From: an uncultured Bryobacterales bacterium
GTDB taxonomy: Bacteria > Acidobacteriota > Terriglobia > Bryobacterales > UBA6623
NCBI GenBank assembly: GCA_958295955.1
Contig: OY282420.1
Coordinates: 3,486,435 to 3,550,434 of the forward strand
Direction of reading: 5' to 3'
Length of the DNA stretch: 64,000 nt
The notes below the pieces were generated by a model. It saw nothing but the letters and a program-made list of their open reading frames with translations. It was not told where the DNA came from and ran no database searches. The stretch's first letter is position 1; each line of letters starts with the position of its first letter. The position numbers were made by a program, and so were the translations under genes. Shown in pieces: positions 1-9,079 of this stretch.

Positions 1-48
1 ACATCCCGTGTCGCCCTCGGCGCGGTCATCCCCTACGGTGTTCGCCAT
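1..48 (-). CDS. Possible 5' end of a gene running off the left edge
   Basis: An ATG on the minus strand at 46-48 opens a frame that stays open to the window edge (about 16 codons, beginning MANTVGDDRAEG). A purine-rich GAAGG lies about 10 nt upstream. It is too short to identify. It is listed only because the downstream part is cut off; it may be a chance open frame. Confidence 0.2.
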   Translation of the reverse strand, partial: MANTVGDDRAEGDTGC

Positions 49-107
49 GAAGCTATCGCCTTCCACGCGCGCCGCAGATCGTTCAGCGCGCAGCCTTGCA
101 GCGGCCG

Positions 108-1499
108 TTACCGTTCAAGACGGAACTCCGCTTCCCAGAGGTGGTGGAAACCGCCTCCCACGGGTACGTACTGGCCAGTGTAGATGCGGATAATATCATA
201 CTTAGGGAGAGCCGCCTTCGCCATACACTTCCCGTCGAATATCACGTCGCCGTCGCGCTTGTCGAAATTGAAATCCAGGTTGTCAAAGCCGTTCTGCTTG
301 CGATCGTCGGGAAGGTCGTTCACGTCAACCGGGTGCAGGTGGAGGAAGAACGTCGCCTCCGTGTCGGCGGGGACGCACGGCTCCTTGACGTAGATCAACT
401 CGTTCTCGCTGAGATATACGTCAAAGTCGGCACGGACGACCGGTTCGCCGGCCGTGATTGACCGGTATGCCTCTTCGTATGTCTCTTCGCGGGCGGCAGT
501 TTCGGACATGGCGTTGAAATACACAAAAAACATCAACCCGATACTGCCTGCAATGACCGGATAGCAGGTCATCGGCTGGAATGAAATCCGTCCGCCCGCC
601 GGTTTCAGGGCGCTGAATGACGTCCGTGAGATTGCCGCTAACCGTCCCTGAGCCGTCAAGAACTCCAAACAATAGAAAAGACAGCCCATGCCGAACAGAT
701 ACTCGCGCACCTCCCACAGATCCCCGGCATTAGCCTCACCAATGTCGCTCGCATGATTATAGTTCAGGTAGGTGAGAGCCAAAACGAGCGCCACAGTTGC
801 AGTGGAAGCAATGACCAAATTTGATTTGCCTGAAAGTAATGCGAAGATGAGCAAGAGCAACAGCAGCAGCCCCACCTGCTCGATCACGATATATCCGAAG
901 TATTGTGTGATGCCGATTACATATCCTTCGGGGTGCGCCAAGTATTCTTTGAGGTTCTCTCCTGAGTCATAGGAAAGTATTAGCAGAAAGCCCAGCATCA
1001 GCGGGATTGACGGCAATGGAATCCCCCAAAGCCTGTCTTTTCGGCAAAAGAAAGCCGCACTGGTTACCATGCACAGGATCAGCGCGCCGTTCAACCAGAG
1101 AACGTCAAACATTCTCTGGTTGATATTGTGGACATTGAATTCTTGCTGCGCATTCAAGGGCATCAAGAAATCGGGCGTCGTAAACTCGAAGATGCGCTGC
1201 CCCCAACTGATTTCTTCGCCGGCGGCAAAGACCATCGCCATGCCGCCGAGAATATAGACGCAGCGCCGCAAGAAGCTCCGCTCTGCCCAGGTCGTGACGA
1301 ACAACAAGATACCCGCCAGGAGAAACCAGACCGCGGTAAGATTCTCCACCCAGGAGTCTTCCCTGCTCAGCGCCCCGAATGTCTGCGGGTCGACAGCGAG
1401 GATAAAGCTGAAGAAAAATACGTTCAGACACAGGCAGAGGTAACCAAAGACGCCAACCGTGCTGTCGAGACCCTTTGCGGGGGAGGGATTGGCGTTCAT
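108..1499 (-). CDS. Multi-spanning membrane protein, tandem paralogue B
   Basis: 463-residue integral membrane protein of unknown function. Residues 20-300 hold about eight hydrophobic segments; after the third is the conserved-looking motif AGEEISWGQRIF (about residue 93). A further segment near residues 305-330 precedes a soluble C-terminal domain with NDLPDDRKQNGFDNLDFNF. That C-terminal motif resembles one I recall at the ends of other uncharacterised bacterial membrane proteins. It is closely related along its whole length to the gene at 1920-3320, so it is a tandem duplicate. Its ribosome-binding site is weakened: GAGCAGA before the ATG, against GAGGAGA in the sister copy. Expression may therefore be lower. 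No enzymatic motif was recognised. Confidence 0.8.
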   Translation of the reverse strand: MNANPSPAKGLDSTVGVFGYLCLCLNVFFFSFILAVDPQTFGALSREDSWVENLTAVWFLLAGILLFVTTWAERSFLRRCVYILGGMAMVFAAGEEISWGQRIFEFTTPDFLMPLNAQQEFNVHNINQRMFDVLWLNGALILCMVTSAAFFCRKDRLWGIPLPSIPLMLGFLLILSYDSGENLKEYLAHPEGYVIGITQYFGYIVIEQVGLLLLLLLIFALLSGKSNLVIASTATVALVLALTYLNYNHASDIGEANAGDLWEVREYLFGMGCLFYCLEFLTAQGRLAAISRTSFSALKPAGGRISFQPMTCYPVIAGSIGLMFFVYFNAMSETAAREETYEEAYRSITAGEPVVRADFDVYLSENELIYVKEPCVPADTEATFFLHLHPVDVNDLPDDRKQNGFDNLDFNFDKRDGDVIFDGKCMAKAALPKYDIIRIYTGQYVPVGGGFHHLWEAEFRLER

Positions 1500-1589
1500 G
1501 AAATCTGCTCAAATGCGCGTGGGCAGAGGCGGCGCCGGTTCGATGCCTCCGCAGCACGGGAACAGCATCGAGATGCGCGCGCCGGCCGA

Positions 1590-1684
1590 GTGGAAACCGT
1601 ACGCGCGCGCATGAACGCTGAAACCTGCCGTCCGCAATGCGTCTCCCGGCCCACGAAGACGACGGCTGTCATTGAAGCAGTCAT
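1590..1684 (-). pseudogene. Remnant of the VWFA-related gene (duplicated fragment)
   Basis: The minus-strand reading here contains VVFVGRETHCGRQVSAFMRA, which matches VVFVGQETHFGRQVSEFMRG in the intact VWFA-related gene at 3367-4503. DNA similarity is visible between roughly 1600-1675 and 3550-3620. The similarity stops abruptly at both ends, so this is a non-functional scrap left by a segmental duplication. It sits immediately upstream of membrane paralogue B, just as the intact gene sits upstream of paralogue A. Confidence 0.7.
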
Positions 1685-1702
1685 TCAGGCTGAATAAGGC
1701 GT

Positions 1703-1930
1703 TCAGTTTATCCGCAACCAGACGATCTCCGACTTCGTATGGAAAACCAGGTTTTCTTCGTCCGCGCCCATCAGTATATCGAAATTTCCTTCTCGATCAG
1801 CCGAAGCGGTATCGACTGAATCCAGGCATGTCTCGACTCCTCCCCTGCCGTGCGTCCAAAAGTTGAAGTCCAGGTTGTCGAAGCCGTACCGCTTGCGCCG
1901 GCCGGGAAGGTCGTTCCCGTTACCGTTCAA
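1703..1930 (-). pseudogene. C-terminal fragment of a third membrane-protein paralogue
   Basis: This 75-codon frame contains NDLPGRRKRYGFDNLDFNF, matching the soluble C-terminal domain of both flanking paralogues (NDLPDDRKQNGFDNLDFNF and NDLPDRRRQYGFDNLDFDF). The rest of the protein, including every membrane segment, is missing. After the shared motif the sequence diverges and ends with a different tail. It overlaps the 3' end of paralogue A by 11 bp. I read it as debris of another copy produced by unequal recombination, not as a working gene. Confidence 0.6.
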
Positions 1931-3320
1931 GGTGTATCTCCTCCTCCCAGAAGCGCTTGAAACCGCCTAACACGCGCCGCACCACGTATTGACCGGTCAC
2001 GATACGAGTAATATCATACTCAGGGAGAGGGACTCTCGTCATACACTTCCCGTCGAATATCACGCCGCGCTCATCGAAATCGAAGTCCAGGTTGTCAAAG
2101 CCGTATTGCCGGCGCCGGTCGGGAAGGTCGTTCGCGTCAATCGGGATGAGGTGCAGGAAGAACGTTGCCTCCGTGTCGGCGCGGGCGCACGGCTCCTTGA
2201 CATAGGTCAGCGTGTTTTCGTGGAGATAGATGTCAAAGTTGGAGCGGACTGCCGGTTCGCCGGCCGGGATTGACCAGTATGCCTCCTCGCCGGCCGGGAT
2301 TGACCGGTATGCCTTCTCGAAGTTGGCAGTGGCGTTGAAATACACAAAAAACATCAACCCGATACTGCCTGCAATTACCAGCCGGCAGGTCATCATCTGG
2401 AATGAAATCCGTCCGCCCGCCGGTTTCAGGGCGCTGAATGACGTCCGTGAGATTGCCGCTAACCGTCCCTGAGCCGTCAAGAGCTGCAAACAATAGAAAA
2501 GACAGCCGATGCCGAACAGATACTCGCGCACCTCCCACAGGTGCGCGAGATTAACGCTACTATGCTCGACCACCTGATCATGGTTCAGGTAGGTGAGAGC
2601 CAAAACGAGCGCCAGAGTCGCAGCGGAAGCAATGACCAAATTTGATTTGCCTGTAAGTAATGCGAAGATGAGCAAGAGCAACAGCAGCAGATCCTCCTCA
2701 ATCACGATCAATCCGAAGTATTGTCTGATGCCGATTACGTATCCTTCGGGGTGCGCCAAGTATTCTTTGAGGTGCGCTCCCGAGTCATAGGAAAGCATTA
2801 TCAGAAAACCCAGCATCAGCGGGATTGACGGCAATGGAATCCCCCAAAGCCTGTCTTTCCGGCAAAAGAAAGCCGCACTGGTTGCCATGCACAGGATCAG
2901 CACGCCGTTCAACCAGAGAATGTCAAACATTCCATTGGCGATATTGTGGACATTGAATTCTTCCTGCATATTCAAGGGCATCAAGAAATCGGGCGTGGCA
3001 AACCCGAAGATGCGCTGCCCCCAACTGATTTCTTCGCCGGCGGCAAAGACCATCGCCATGCCGCCGAGAATATAGACGCAGCGCCGCAAGAAGCTCCGCT
3101 CCGCCCAAGCCGTGACGAACAACAAGATGCCCGCCAGGAGAAACCAGACCGCGGTGAGGTTCTCCACCCAGTAGTCTTCCCTGCACAGCGCACTGAATGT
3201 CTGCGGGTCGGCAGCGAAGATAAAGCTGAAGAAAAATACGTTCAGACACAGACAGAGGTAACCAAATGCGCCAACCGTGCTGTCAAGACCCTTTGCGGGG
3301 GGGAGGGGATTGGCGTTCAT
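1920..3320 (-). CDS. Multi-spanning membrane protein, tandem paralogue A
   Basis: 466-residue membrane protein with the same architecture as its neighbour: about eight transmembrane segments in residues 20-300, AGEEISWGQRIFG near residue 93, one more hydrophobic segment, then a C-terminal soluble domain with NDLPDRRRQYGFDNLDFDF. An internal short duplication (EEAYWSIPAGEPA after YRSIPAGEEA) lengthens the linker around residue 340. The start is well supported: GAGGAGA lies about 8 nt before the ATG and a TATCAT -10-like hexamer is further upstream. It lies 46 bp downstream of the VWFA-related gene on the same strand and may be cotranscribed. Function unknown. Confidence 0.8.
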   Translation of the reverse strand: MNANPLPPAKGLDSTVGAFGYLCLCLNVFFFSFIFAADPQTFSALCREDYWVENLTAVWFLLAGILLFVTAWAERSFLRRCVYILGGMAMVFAAGEEISWGQRIFGFATPDFLMPLNMQEEFNVHNIANGMFDILWLNGVLILCMATSAAFFCRKDRLWGIPLPSIPLMLGFLIMLSYDSGAHLKEYLAHPEGYVIGIRQYFGLIVIEEDLLLLLLLIFALLTGKSNLVIASAATLALVLALTYLNHDQVVEHSSVNLAHLWEVREYLFGIGCLFYCLQLLTAQGRLAAISRTSFSALKPAGGRISFQMMTCRLVIAGSIGLMFFVYFNATANFEKAYRSIPAGEEAYWSIPAGEPAVRSNFDIYLHENTLTYVKEPCARADTEATFFLHLIPIDANDLPDRRRQYGFDNLDFDFDERGVIFDGKCMTRVPLPEYDITRIVTGQYVVRRVLGGFKRFWEEEIHLER

Positions 3321-3366
3321 GGAATCTCCTCAATACCGGTTATGATATCCGGCATCGGCCGGCGCG

Positions 3367-4503
3367 TCATTCGCCGCTCGCGCCCAGGCTGCGCTCGATC
3401 GCGGCCAGCGCCTTCGACAGGTCGGAAGGCTGCCGCAGCCGGTACTCCTTCCCCTTGACCGCGCGCACCACGTTGCCCATGGCGCCTTTCCAGGCCAGGC
3501 GCGAAGTGTCGAGAAAGGCGAACGCCGCCTCCGTCTGCCGCAAGCGCCCGCGCATGAACTCTGAAACCTGACGCCCGAAATGCGTCTCCTGGCCCACGAA
3601 GACGACGGCATCCGGCGGCTCGCCGACCAGCAACTCGACGGAGAGCATGCTCTCGAAGTAGTCCATCTCCCGGCCTCTGCCGAGCTGAGCGATGTCCACC
3701 GTCTGCGGATTCAGCTTTGCGAGCGTAGAGCGCATCGGACGAAAATCGATCGCGGGCGCATAATCCTGGCGGTGTATAACCTGCTGATCCTCGAAACTGA
3801 ACAGAACAACCGAAAACTCGTTGAAAGCCCGGCTCCGCGCGAGTTGCCTTACCGTCGAGAAATGCGGGTGCAGCCGTAACAGACTCGGCCGCATGACCTG
3901 CCCGCGCCGCCGCCGGATATCCATGCTGACGAAAATTTTCAGCTTCTTCGACGTGGTCAGGTGCGGGCGGGCGACAGGCGGCTCGGGACGGAACAGATAA
4001 ACCCCCGATTCGATAATTTCGCCCGGCTGCAGCGCCAGGTTGACGGTCTTTTGGCCGCGCGATAGCGAAGCCTTGAGTTTCCGCGAGCCCGAGCACGACT
4101 GCCCGCGGTTATCCTCAAGCCGCCAATCCACTCGATAGCGCCCCTCACCCATCGAAAACGACGGATTGATGATGATTCGGCCCGAGGCGTCGCCGGGCAT
4201 TTCCTGCGTTGCGCTGAAGCGGTCGAACAACTCGACCGGCCGGCCCGGCGTGCCCTCGACCGGGGTCACCGTGACCAGCATCTCGAACGTCGGCTTTCGC
4301 CCGCGGTAATGCTTGACCGGCAGGCCGAGCTGCAGGCCCGCGAAAAACCGAAATTCGAAGTCCAGGAACGGCCCGAAGGTTTCCGCGCCGCACTTCATCG
4401 CGGGCGCCGGCTCGTACGCCCACGCTACGCCGACCACCGCGAAGAGCAGCGCCGCATTCCTTGCGCTTGCCCGCAGCCGCGTCACGGGGCAGGTTCCTCC
4501 GCG
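3367..4503 (-). CDS. VWFA-related exported protein
   Basis: Using the ATG at 4503, the product is 378 residues with an N-terminal signal peptide (hydrophobic core AALLFAVVGVAWA). The middle is a beta-rich domain without a recognised motif. The C-terminal part resembles acidobacterial VWFA-related domains: VVLFSFEDQQVIHRQDY followed by DAVVFVGQETHFG in the positions of the Rossmann-like strands. The metal-binding DxSxS motif is not obvious, so adhesion function is doubtful. An in-frame earlier start at 4614 would overlap the divergent hydrolase and hide the signal peptide. A fragment of this gene is duplicated near 1600. Confidence 0.65.
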   Translation of the reverse strand, partial: RGGTCPVTRLRASARNAALLFAVVGVAWAYEPAPAMKCGAETFGPFLDFEFRFFAGLQLGLPVKHYRGRKPTFEMLVTVTPVEGTPGRPVELFDRFSATQEMPGDASGRIIINPSFSMGEGRYRVDWRLEDNRGQSCSGSRKLKASLSRGQKTVNLALQPGEIIESGVYLFRPEPPVARPHLTTSKKLKIFVSMDIRRRRGQVMRPSLLRLHPHFSTVRQLARSRAFNEFSVVLFSFEDQQVIHRQDYAPAIDFRPMRSTLAKLNPQTVDIAQLGRGREMDYFESMLSVELLVGEPPDAVVFVGQETHFGRQVSEFMRGRLRQTEAAFAFLDTSRLAWKGAMGNVVRAVKGKEYRLRQPSDLSKALAAIERSLGASGE

Positions 4504-4595
4504 CATTGCAGGGACATTGCTTTCAGGATAGGCCACAACCGCGTTGCTACAATCGAGGCTTCCCCGGCGCGATTCCACGCTGCCCCCCGAAACCC

Positions 4596-5600
4596 TTGCC
4601 GTCTGCGCATCCAACTCCCCAAGTGTGGCCTGCCGGGGAAGGCGCTTGGCAAATCCGGCTGCCCCTGCCGTGGGCGTTGAACAGCGTCAACGTCTTTCTT
4701 TTCCGGCAATCCGGAGGCTATCTTTTGCTGGATACCGGGCTGAAAACCGACGAATCCCTGCTGGCGCTGGAAGCCGCTCTCGCCGGCCTCAACCTCGACT
4801 GGCGCGTCATCACACGGATTCTGATCAGTCACATGCACCCCGACCACGTCGGCGCGGCCGCCGAAATCCGCCGGCGCTCGGGGGCGCCGATCCGCATGCA
4901 CCCGCGCGAGGCCGAAATGGTCAAGCCGCGCGGTCCCGACCATAAATTTTTCGAGCGGGCCGAACCCTACATGCATGCTCACGGCGTGCCCCAAGCGGAC
5001 ATCGACGCCATGCGCGAGGAAGCGAGCGGCGTGTCCGAGCGGATGGAGCGCTTCGTGGCCGACGAATCCATAGCAGGCGGCGACACGATCGAGTTCGCCG
5101 GAGGCGCGCTGCGCGCCGTCATGGCGCCGGGGCATTCGCCCGCGATGCTGTGCTTCCATTGCCCCGAGCAGCGCTTGCTGTTCTCCACGGACGCGATCCT
5201 CGAGCGGACGACTCCTAATATCGGCGTTCACTGGTTTTATCAAGGCAACCCTTTGGGCGAGTATCTGAACTCCCTGCGGACGCTCGAACTGCTGGACGTC
5301 GACAAGGTTCTGCCCTCCCACGGCCGTCCGTTCCAGGGTCATCGCGAGTGGATCGCCGGCGTCCGCGGCCACCATCGCAAGCGCTGCGCGCAGATACTGG
5401 CCGCGGTGGGGGGCCGTCCGCTGTCCGCCTACGAGATCGCCGGCGCCGTCTGGGGCGAAGACCGGCCGGCCGCCGCGCGGCGCTTCGCCATGGCCGAGGC
5501 GCTCGCTCATCTCGAATACGTGTTCCGCGAAGGCCGCGTCGAGCAGCGGCTGCAAAACGGCGTAACGCTCTGGAAGGCGGCCGGCCACGCCGCCGGCTGA
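4596..5600 (+). CDS. Metallo-beta-lactamase superfamily hydrolase
   Basis: 334-residue hydrolase, probably of glyoxalase II/lactonase type. The metal-binding motif SHMHPDHVGAA gives H79, H81, D83 and H84. Later ligands are likely H in APGHSPA, D in FSTDAI and H in LPSHGRPF. The family fold usually opens with a phrase like VWQIRLPLP, so I chose the TTG at 4596; an in-frame ATG at 4461 adds 45 unlikely residues antisense to the neighbour. The last 60 residues (AYEIAGAVWG, LAHLEYVFREGRVEQR) look like the winged-helix C-terminal domain of lactamase-B proteins. Substrate unknown. The dehydrogenase gene starts 7 nt downstream, so the two form an operon. Confidence 0.85.
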   Translation: MPSAHPTPQVWPAGEGAWQIRLPLPWALNSVNVFLFRQSGGYLLLDTGLKTDESLLALEAALAGLNLDWRVITRILISHMHPDHVGAAAEIRRRSGAPIRMHPREAEMVKPRGPDHKFFERAEPYMHAHGVPQADIDAMREEASGVSERMERFVADESIAGGDTIEFAGGALRAVMAPGHSPAMLCFHCPEQRLLFSTDAILERTTPNIGVHWFYQGNPLGEYLNSLRTLELLDVDKVLPSHGRPFQGHREWIAGVRGHHRKRCAQILAAVGGRPLSAYEIAGAVWGEDRPAAARRFAMAEALAHLEYVFREGRVEQRLQNGVTLWKAAGHAAG

Positions 5601-5607
5601 GACGCCC

Positions 5608-6558
5608 ATGCCCCTTGCCCAGGTCATCGCCGACGGTCCGCTCGACGAAGTCATCCTCCGACTGGGCGCCGGCAAGGTCGCCTGGCTCCCCTGGGAAGTC
5701 GCCCTCGCGGGCCGCGAGGAACCCGTTGACGGCATTTACACCTACGGGCACGTCCCCGTTGACGGCGCCATGCTCGACCGCCTGCGCGGCGTGCGCATCG
5801 TCAGCAACTACGGCGTCGGAGTCGATCATATCGACGTTGCCGCCGCCGCCGCGCGGGGCATCCCCGTAGGCAATACGCCCGGCATCCTCGACGGCGCAAC
5901 GGCCGACATGGCCTTTACCCTCCTGCTCGCCGCGGCGCGGCGGACGGCCGAGGGCGACCGCTACGCGCGCTCGCCGGAGTTCCTGCGCTACGACCCCGGG
6001 TTCATGCACGGCCGCGAGGTCCATTCAAGCACGCTGGGCATCGTCGGCTTGGGCGCCATCGGCTGCGAAATCGCCAAGCGCGCCCGCGGCTTCGGCATGC
6101 GCATCCTCTATCACAACCGCCGGCGCCGGGCGGACGAGGCCGCCTTCGGGGCCGCCTACGTTTCCCTCGACGACTTGCTCCGCCGCTCGGACTACGTGGT
6201 TCTGGCCTGTCCGCTGACCGCGGAGACCCGCAACCTGATCGATGCGCAAGCGCTGGCGAAGATGAAGCCGTCCGCGTCTCTGGTGAACATCGCCCGCGGA
6301 GCAATCGTGGACACGCAGGCGCTCTACGAAGCGCTGCGGGAGAAACGCATCTACGGCGCCGCCCTGGACGTTACGGAACCCGAGCCGCTGCCGCGCGGTC
6401 ACCCGCTGCTGGCGCTCGACAACGTTACGATCACGCCCCACTTGGGCAGCGCCACGGTCGAAACGCGGATGAAAATGGCGGAGCATTCCGTCGAAAACCT
6501 GCTGCGGGGACTGCGCGGCGAGCTTCTGCTGCACGAGGTCAAGCCCGCCCGGCGCTGA
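5608..6558 (+). CDS. D-isomer-specific 2-hydroxyacid dehydrogenase
   Basis: 316-residue NAD(P)-dependent dehydrogenase that would interconvert a 2-keto acid and a D-2-hydroxy acid, for example glyoxylate or hydroxypyruvate reductase. The cofactor motif is GLGAIGCEIAKR near residue 150. The catalytic triad is visible as Arg in NIARGAIVD, Glu in DVTEPEPL and His in TPHLGSAT. The N-terminal substrate domain carries NYGVGVDHIDVAAA. Length is normal for the family and there is no ACT domain, which argues against a classical SerA. It follows the metallo-beta-lactamase gene by 7 nt; a lactone or glyoxal-type detoxification pair is plausible but inferred. Confidence 0.9.
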   Translation: MPLAQVIADGPLDEVILRLGAGKVAWLPWEVALAGREEPVDGIYTYGHVPVDGAMLDRLRGVRIVSNYGVGVDHIDVAAAAARGIPVGNTPGILDGATADMAFTLLLAAARRTAEGDRYARSPEFLRYDPGFMHGREVHSSTLGIVGLGAIGCEIAKRARGFGMRILYHNRRRRADEAAFGAAYVSLDDLLRRSDYVVLACPLTAETRNLIDAQALAKMKPSASLVNIARGAIVDTQALYEALREKRIYGAALDVTEPEPLPRGHPLLALDNVTITPHLGSATVETRMKMAEHSVENLLRGLRGELLLHEVKPARR

Positions 6559-6566
6559 GGGCGGAC

Positions 6567-6597
6567 CGGGCGGCACGCCGCGCGCGTTCCGCCCGCC
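6567..6597. terminator. Possible hairpin between convergent genes
   Basis: CGGGCGG and CCGCCCG can pair across a loop of about 15 nt in the gap between the converging dehydrogenase and thioredoxin-like genes. There is no strong T run, so intrinsic termination is uncertain. Confidence 0.3.
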
Positions 6598-6611
6598 GCC
6601 TGCGCATGTTT

Positions 6612-7547
6612 TCAGAGCAGCGCTTCGATCTCGCGCGACAACTCCGCCTCGCTCATGCGCCCCGGGTGGTAGAGCCGCACGATTCCCGAGCGGTCCGCCA
6701 GCACCAGCGTAGGCGTCGAGCTGACGCCGAAGCGCACGAAATTCTCTTCGCTAATGGGAACCGGCATCCAGGCGGGCAGCGGATAGCGCCGGCTGTACGG
6801 CCCCTCGATATAAGCCAGTTCCTCGGCGGGGGTTGCGTCGTCGCCGTTGACGACATAGCCGTAGAGGCGCGTGGGGCCGACGATGCGCAACCCGCGCTCG
6901 GCGTAGCGCTCATGGAGCCGTTCCAGAATCGGCTTCTGCATTTTGCAGTCGCTGCACCAGTGCGCCCAGAAGAAGAACAGAGCGGCATGGCCGCGCAACC
7001 GCTCCATCGTCGGCGGTTTCGCGCCTAAATACTGCGCCGCGTCCAATGCGGGCATCGGCTTGCCGGCCAGGTCGAGCAGGTTCAGGTTTTTATTGATGCG
7101 GGTTTCGATCGAAGTTCCCGCGTATTTGCGGCTCTGTTTCCGCAGATAGCCGACCGCGCGACCGCGGCCGCCCGCGGCGTCGTAGAACTTGCCCAGAGTC
7201 TCGATCGCCGCCCCGAGCGCGATCGGCAGCGGCGCCTCGCCGTCGGCGTCCAACTCGCGGCTTCCGAGCAGCCTCTCGCAGCCTTCGACGGTTGCCTTCG
7301 CGTAGGTCTCGGCGATCTGCCAATCGCCGCCGATTGCGCCGGCCCGCCCGACCCACGACATCGCCGCCAGCCATTCCGGCGTGAGGACTTTTTGCTGCGT
7401 CCGCCGAGATTCGAACAGGTCTCGCGCGGCAATCGGCTGCTTGGCGAAAGCCAATTCGCGCAGCCGCGCGGTCGGCGGCTCTTGGCCCCATAAACAAACG
7501 CCCGTCAACGCCGGAGCGAGTCCCAAGACGCAGATTCCCAAGCGCAT
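6612..7547 (-). CDS. Exported thioredoxin-like protein (TlpA/ResA type)
   Basis: 311 residues from the ATG at 7547, which has AGGAG 8 nt upstream; a longer open frame from 7904 is antisense to iscS and rejected. A signal peptide (core [19 protein letters not shown]) targets the periplasm. Residues 20-140 are helical and without a recognised domain. The C-terminal thioredoxin fold has [16 protein letters not shown], giving the redox pair CxxC, and the cis-proline loop [10 protein letters not shown]. It probably reduces or isomerises disulfides outside the cytoplasm, possibly during cytochrome c maturation. The presence of several periplasmic cytochromes in the window fits, but no ccm genes are adjacent. 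Confidence 0.8.
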   Translation of the reverse strand: MRLGICVLGLAPALTGVCLWGQEPPTARLRELAFAKQPIAARDLFESRRTQQKVLTPEWLAAMSWVGRAGAIGGDWQIAETYAKATVEGCERLLGSRELDADGEAPLPIALGAAIETLGKFYDAAGGRGRAVGYLRKQSRKYAGTSIETRINKNLNLLDLAGKPMPALDAAQYLGAKPPTMERLRGHAALFFFWAHWCSDCKMQKPILERLHERYAERGLRIVGPTRLYGYVVNGDDATPAEELAYIEGPYSRRYPLPAWMPVPISEENFVRFGVSSTPTLVLADRSGIVRLYHPGRMSEAELSREIEALL

Positions 7548-7582
7548 TCCATTACTCCTTGCACGTCCCCGAGCGCATAAAA

Positions 7583-8746
7583 TCACGCCTCCGCGTATGC
7601 CGGCGAGAGCGCGCGCAGGCGCTGCGTCACTTCGGTCAAGGCTGCTATAAGCGCGTCGATTTGCCCGTCGTCGGTTTGTCTGCCCAGGGAAAACCGCAGC
7701 GTGGATTTCGCCTGGTTGCGGTCGAGGCCGGCGGCGATGAGCACGTGAGACGGCTCGACGGCGCCGCTCGAACAAGCCGCGCCGCTGGAAACTGCGCAGC
7801 CGCGCAGGTCGAGCGCAATCAGCAGCGCCTCGCCCTCGACATGATCGAATCGAATGCTGGACGTATTGGGCACGCGCGGCGCGCCCCGGCCGTTCACCCG
7901 GCACTGGTCGATGCGCGCCGATACCTCCGCTTCCAGCCGGTCGCGCAGGGCCGCCAGCCGCGCGCCCTCGGCCTCAAGATTGCTTGCGGCCAAGGCGGCC
8001 GCCGCGCCCAGCCCGACGATGCCCGGCACGTTTTCGGTTCCCGGCCGGCGGCCGCGCTCGTGGCGCCCCCCGTACTGCACGTTCTCCAGTTGCAGCCCCC
8101 TGCGGACGTAAAGCGCGCCGACGCCCTTGGGGCCGTAAAACTTGTGGGCGCTCAAACTGAAAAAATCGACGCCGAGCTCGCGGACGCGGGTCGGAATCTT
8201 GCCGCAACTCTGCACGCCGTCCGTGTGGAAGAGGACTCCGGCTTCATGGGCAATCCTGCCGATCTCGGCCAGCGGCTGAATCGTCCCCAATTCGTTGTTG
8301 GCGTGCATCACCGAAATCAGGATCGTGTCGGGCCGCAGCGCCGCCCTCACGTCGCCGGGCGCAACCAGGCCGTCCGCGTCCACCGGCAGATAAGTGACCG
8401 CCGCGCCTTCGCGCTCCAATTGCTCGCAGGCATTGAGCACCGCCGGATGCTCGATGCGGGTCGTGATCACGTGGCGCCCGCGGCCGCGAACCGCGCGCGC
8501 CGTGCCGAAAATCGCCAGGTTGTCGGCTTCGGTGCCGCCGCTGGTAAAAACGATATCTTTCGCCGCGCAATCCAGCAGCGCGGCCGTCTGTCGCCGCGCG
8601 CGGTCGACGCCCAGCCGCGCCTCCTGCCCGAAGCCGTGAATGCTGGACGCGTTGCCGTGTACGTCCCGCAAATAGGGCAGCATCGCCTCCAGCACTTGCG
8701 GCGCAACGGGAGTCGTGGCGTTGTGATCGAAATAGTGCCGCTGCAT
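7583..8746 (-). CDS. iscS: Cysteine desulfurase (NifS/IscS family)
   Basis: 387-residue PLP enzyme that takes sulfur from cysteine as a persulfide for Fe-S clusters and tRNA thiolation. Visible landmarks are YFDHNATTP at the start, [10 protein letters not shown] near residue 70, the PLP lysine in [16 protein letters not shown] near residue 200 and the persulfide cysteine in SSGAACSSG near residue 325. Length and order match the NifS/IscS class I group. A TATACT hexamer lies about 21 nt before the start. An A-type carrier gene is 11 kb away at 19549; no iscU or iscR is adjacent, so the assembly genes are dispersed. Confidence 0.92.
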   Translation of the reverse strand: MQRHYFDHNATTPVAPQVLEAMLPYLRDVHGNASSIHGFGQEARLGVDRARRQTAALLDCAAKDIVFTSGGTEADNLAIFGTARAVRGRGRHVITTRIEHPAVLNACEQLEREGAAVTYLPVDADGLVAPGDVRAALRPDTILISVMHANNELGTIQPLAEIGRIAHEAGVLFHTDGVQSCGKIPTRVRELGVDFFSLSAHKFYGPKGVGALYVRRGLQLENVQYGGRHERGRRPGTENVPGIVGLGAAAALAASNLEAEGARLAALRDRLEAEVSARIDQCRVNGRGAPRVPNTSSIRFDHVEGEALLIALDLRGCAVSSGAACSSGAVEPSHVLIAAGLDRNQAKSTLRFSLGRQTDDGQIDALIAALTEVTQRLRALSPAYAEA

Positions 8747-8829
8747 CGAAAAGCGCTGCCGTTTTCAAGTATATCCCGGCGCCGGATCGCTCCCGCCCCG
8801 GCGCCGCGCGATCGGCAGGCCGGCCGTGC

Positions 8830-8835
8830 TATGCT
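8830..8835 (+). promoter_or_regulatory. -10 element of rpmB
   Basis: TATGCT ends 7 nt before the rpmB ATG and no Shine-Dalgarno sequence is present, so transcription should start at or next to the start codon. Confidence 0.5.
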
Positions 8836-8842
8836 GAATCGA

Positions 8843-9079
8843 ATGGCACAGGTTTGCATCGTTACCGGCAAGGGCCCGATGTCGGGCAACAACGTCTCGC
8901 ATGCGCACAACAAGACGCGCAGGGTGTTCCATCCGAACATTCACGACAAGCGTTTCTGGTCGCCGAACCGCAAGCGCTGGGTCAAGCTGCGCGTCAGCGC
9001 CAAGGGCATCAAGATCATCAACCGGCGCGGCGTCGACCGCGTGCTCGCCGACCTGACCAAGCGCGGCGTCAAGTTTTAA
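8843..9079 (+). CDS. rpmB: 50S ribosomal protein L28
   Basis: 78-residue basic ribosomal protein. It opens [20 protein letters not shown], the standard L28 start, and continues with [14 protein letters not shown] and a C-terminal [18 protein letters not shown]. An in-frame ATG four codons upstream (8831) lies within the -10 hexamer and is rejected. It is monocistronic, transcribed away from iscS. Its stop codon shares the palindromic TTAA with the stop of the converging tag gene. Confidence 0.97.
   Translation: MAQVCIVTGKGPMSGNNVSHAHNKTRRVFHPNIHDKRFWSPNRKRWVKLRVSAKGIKIINRRGVDRVLADLTKRGVKF

Noticed and set aside
4517-4553. TTGCTT and TACAAT as a -35/-10 pair for the metallo-beta-lactamase gene
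   Set aside because: The spacer is 25 bp, too long for a normal sigma-70-type promoter.
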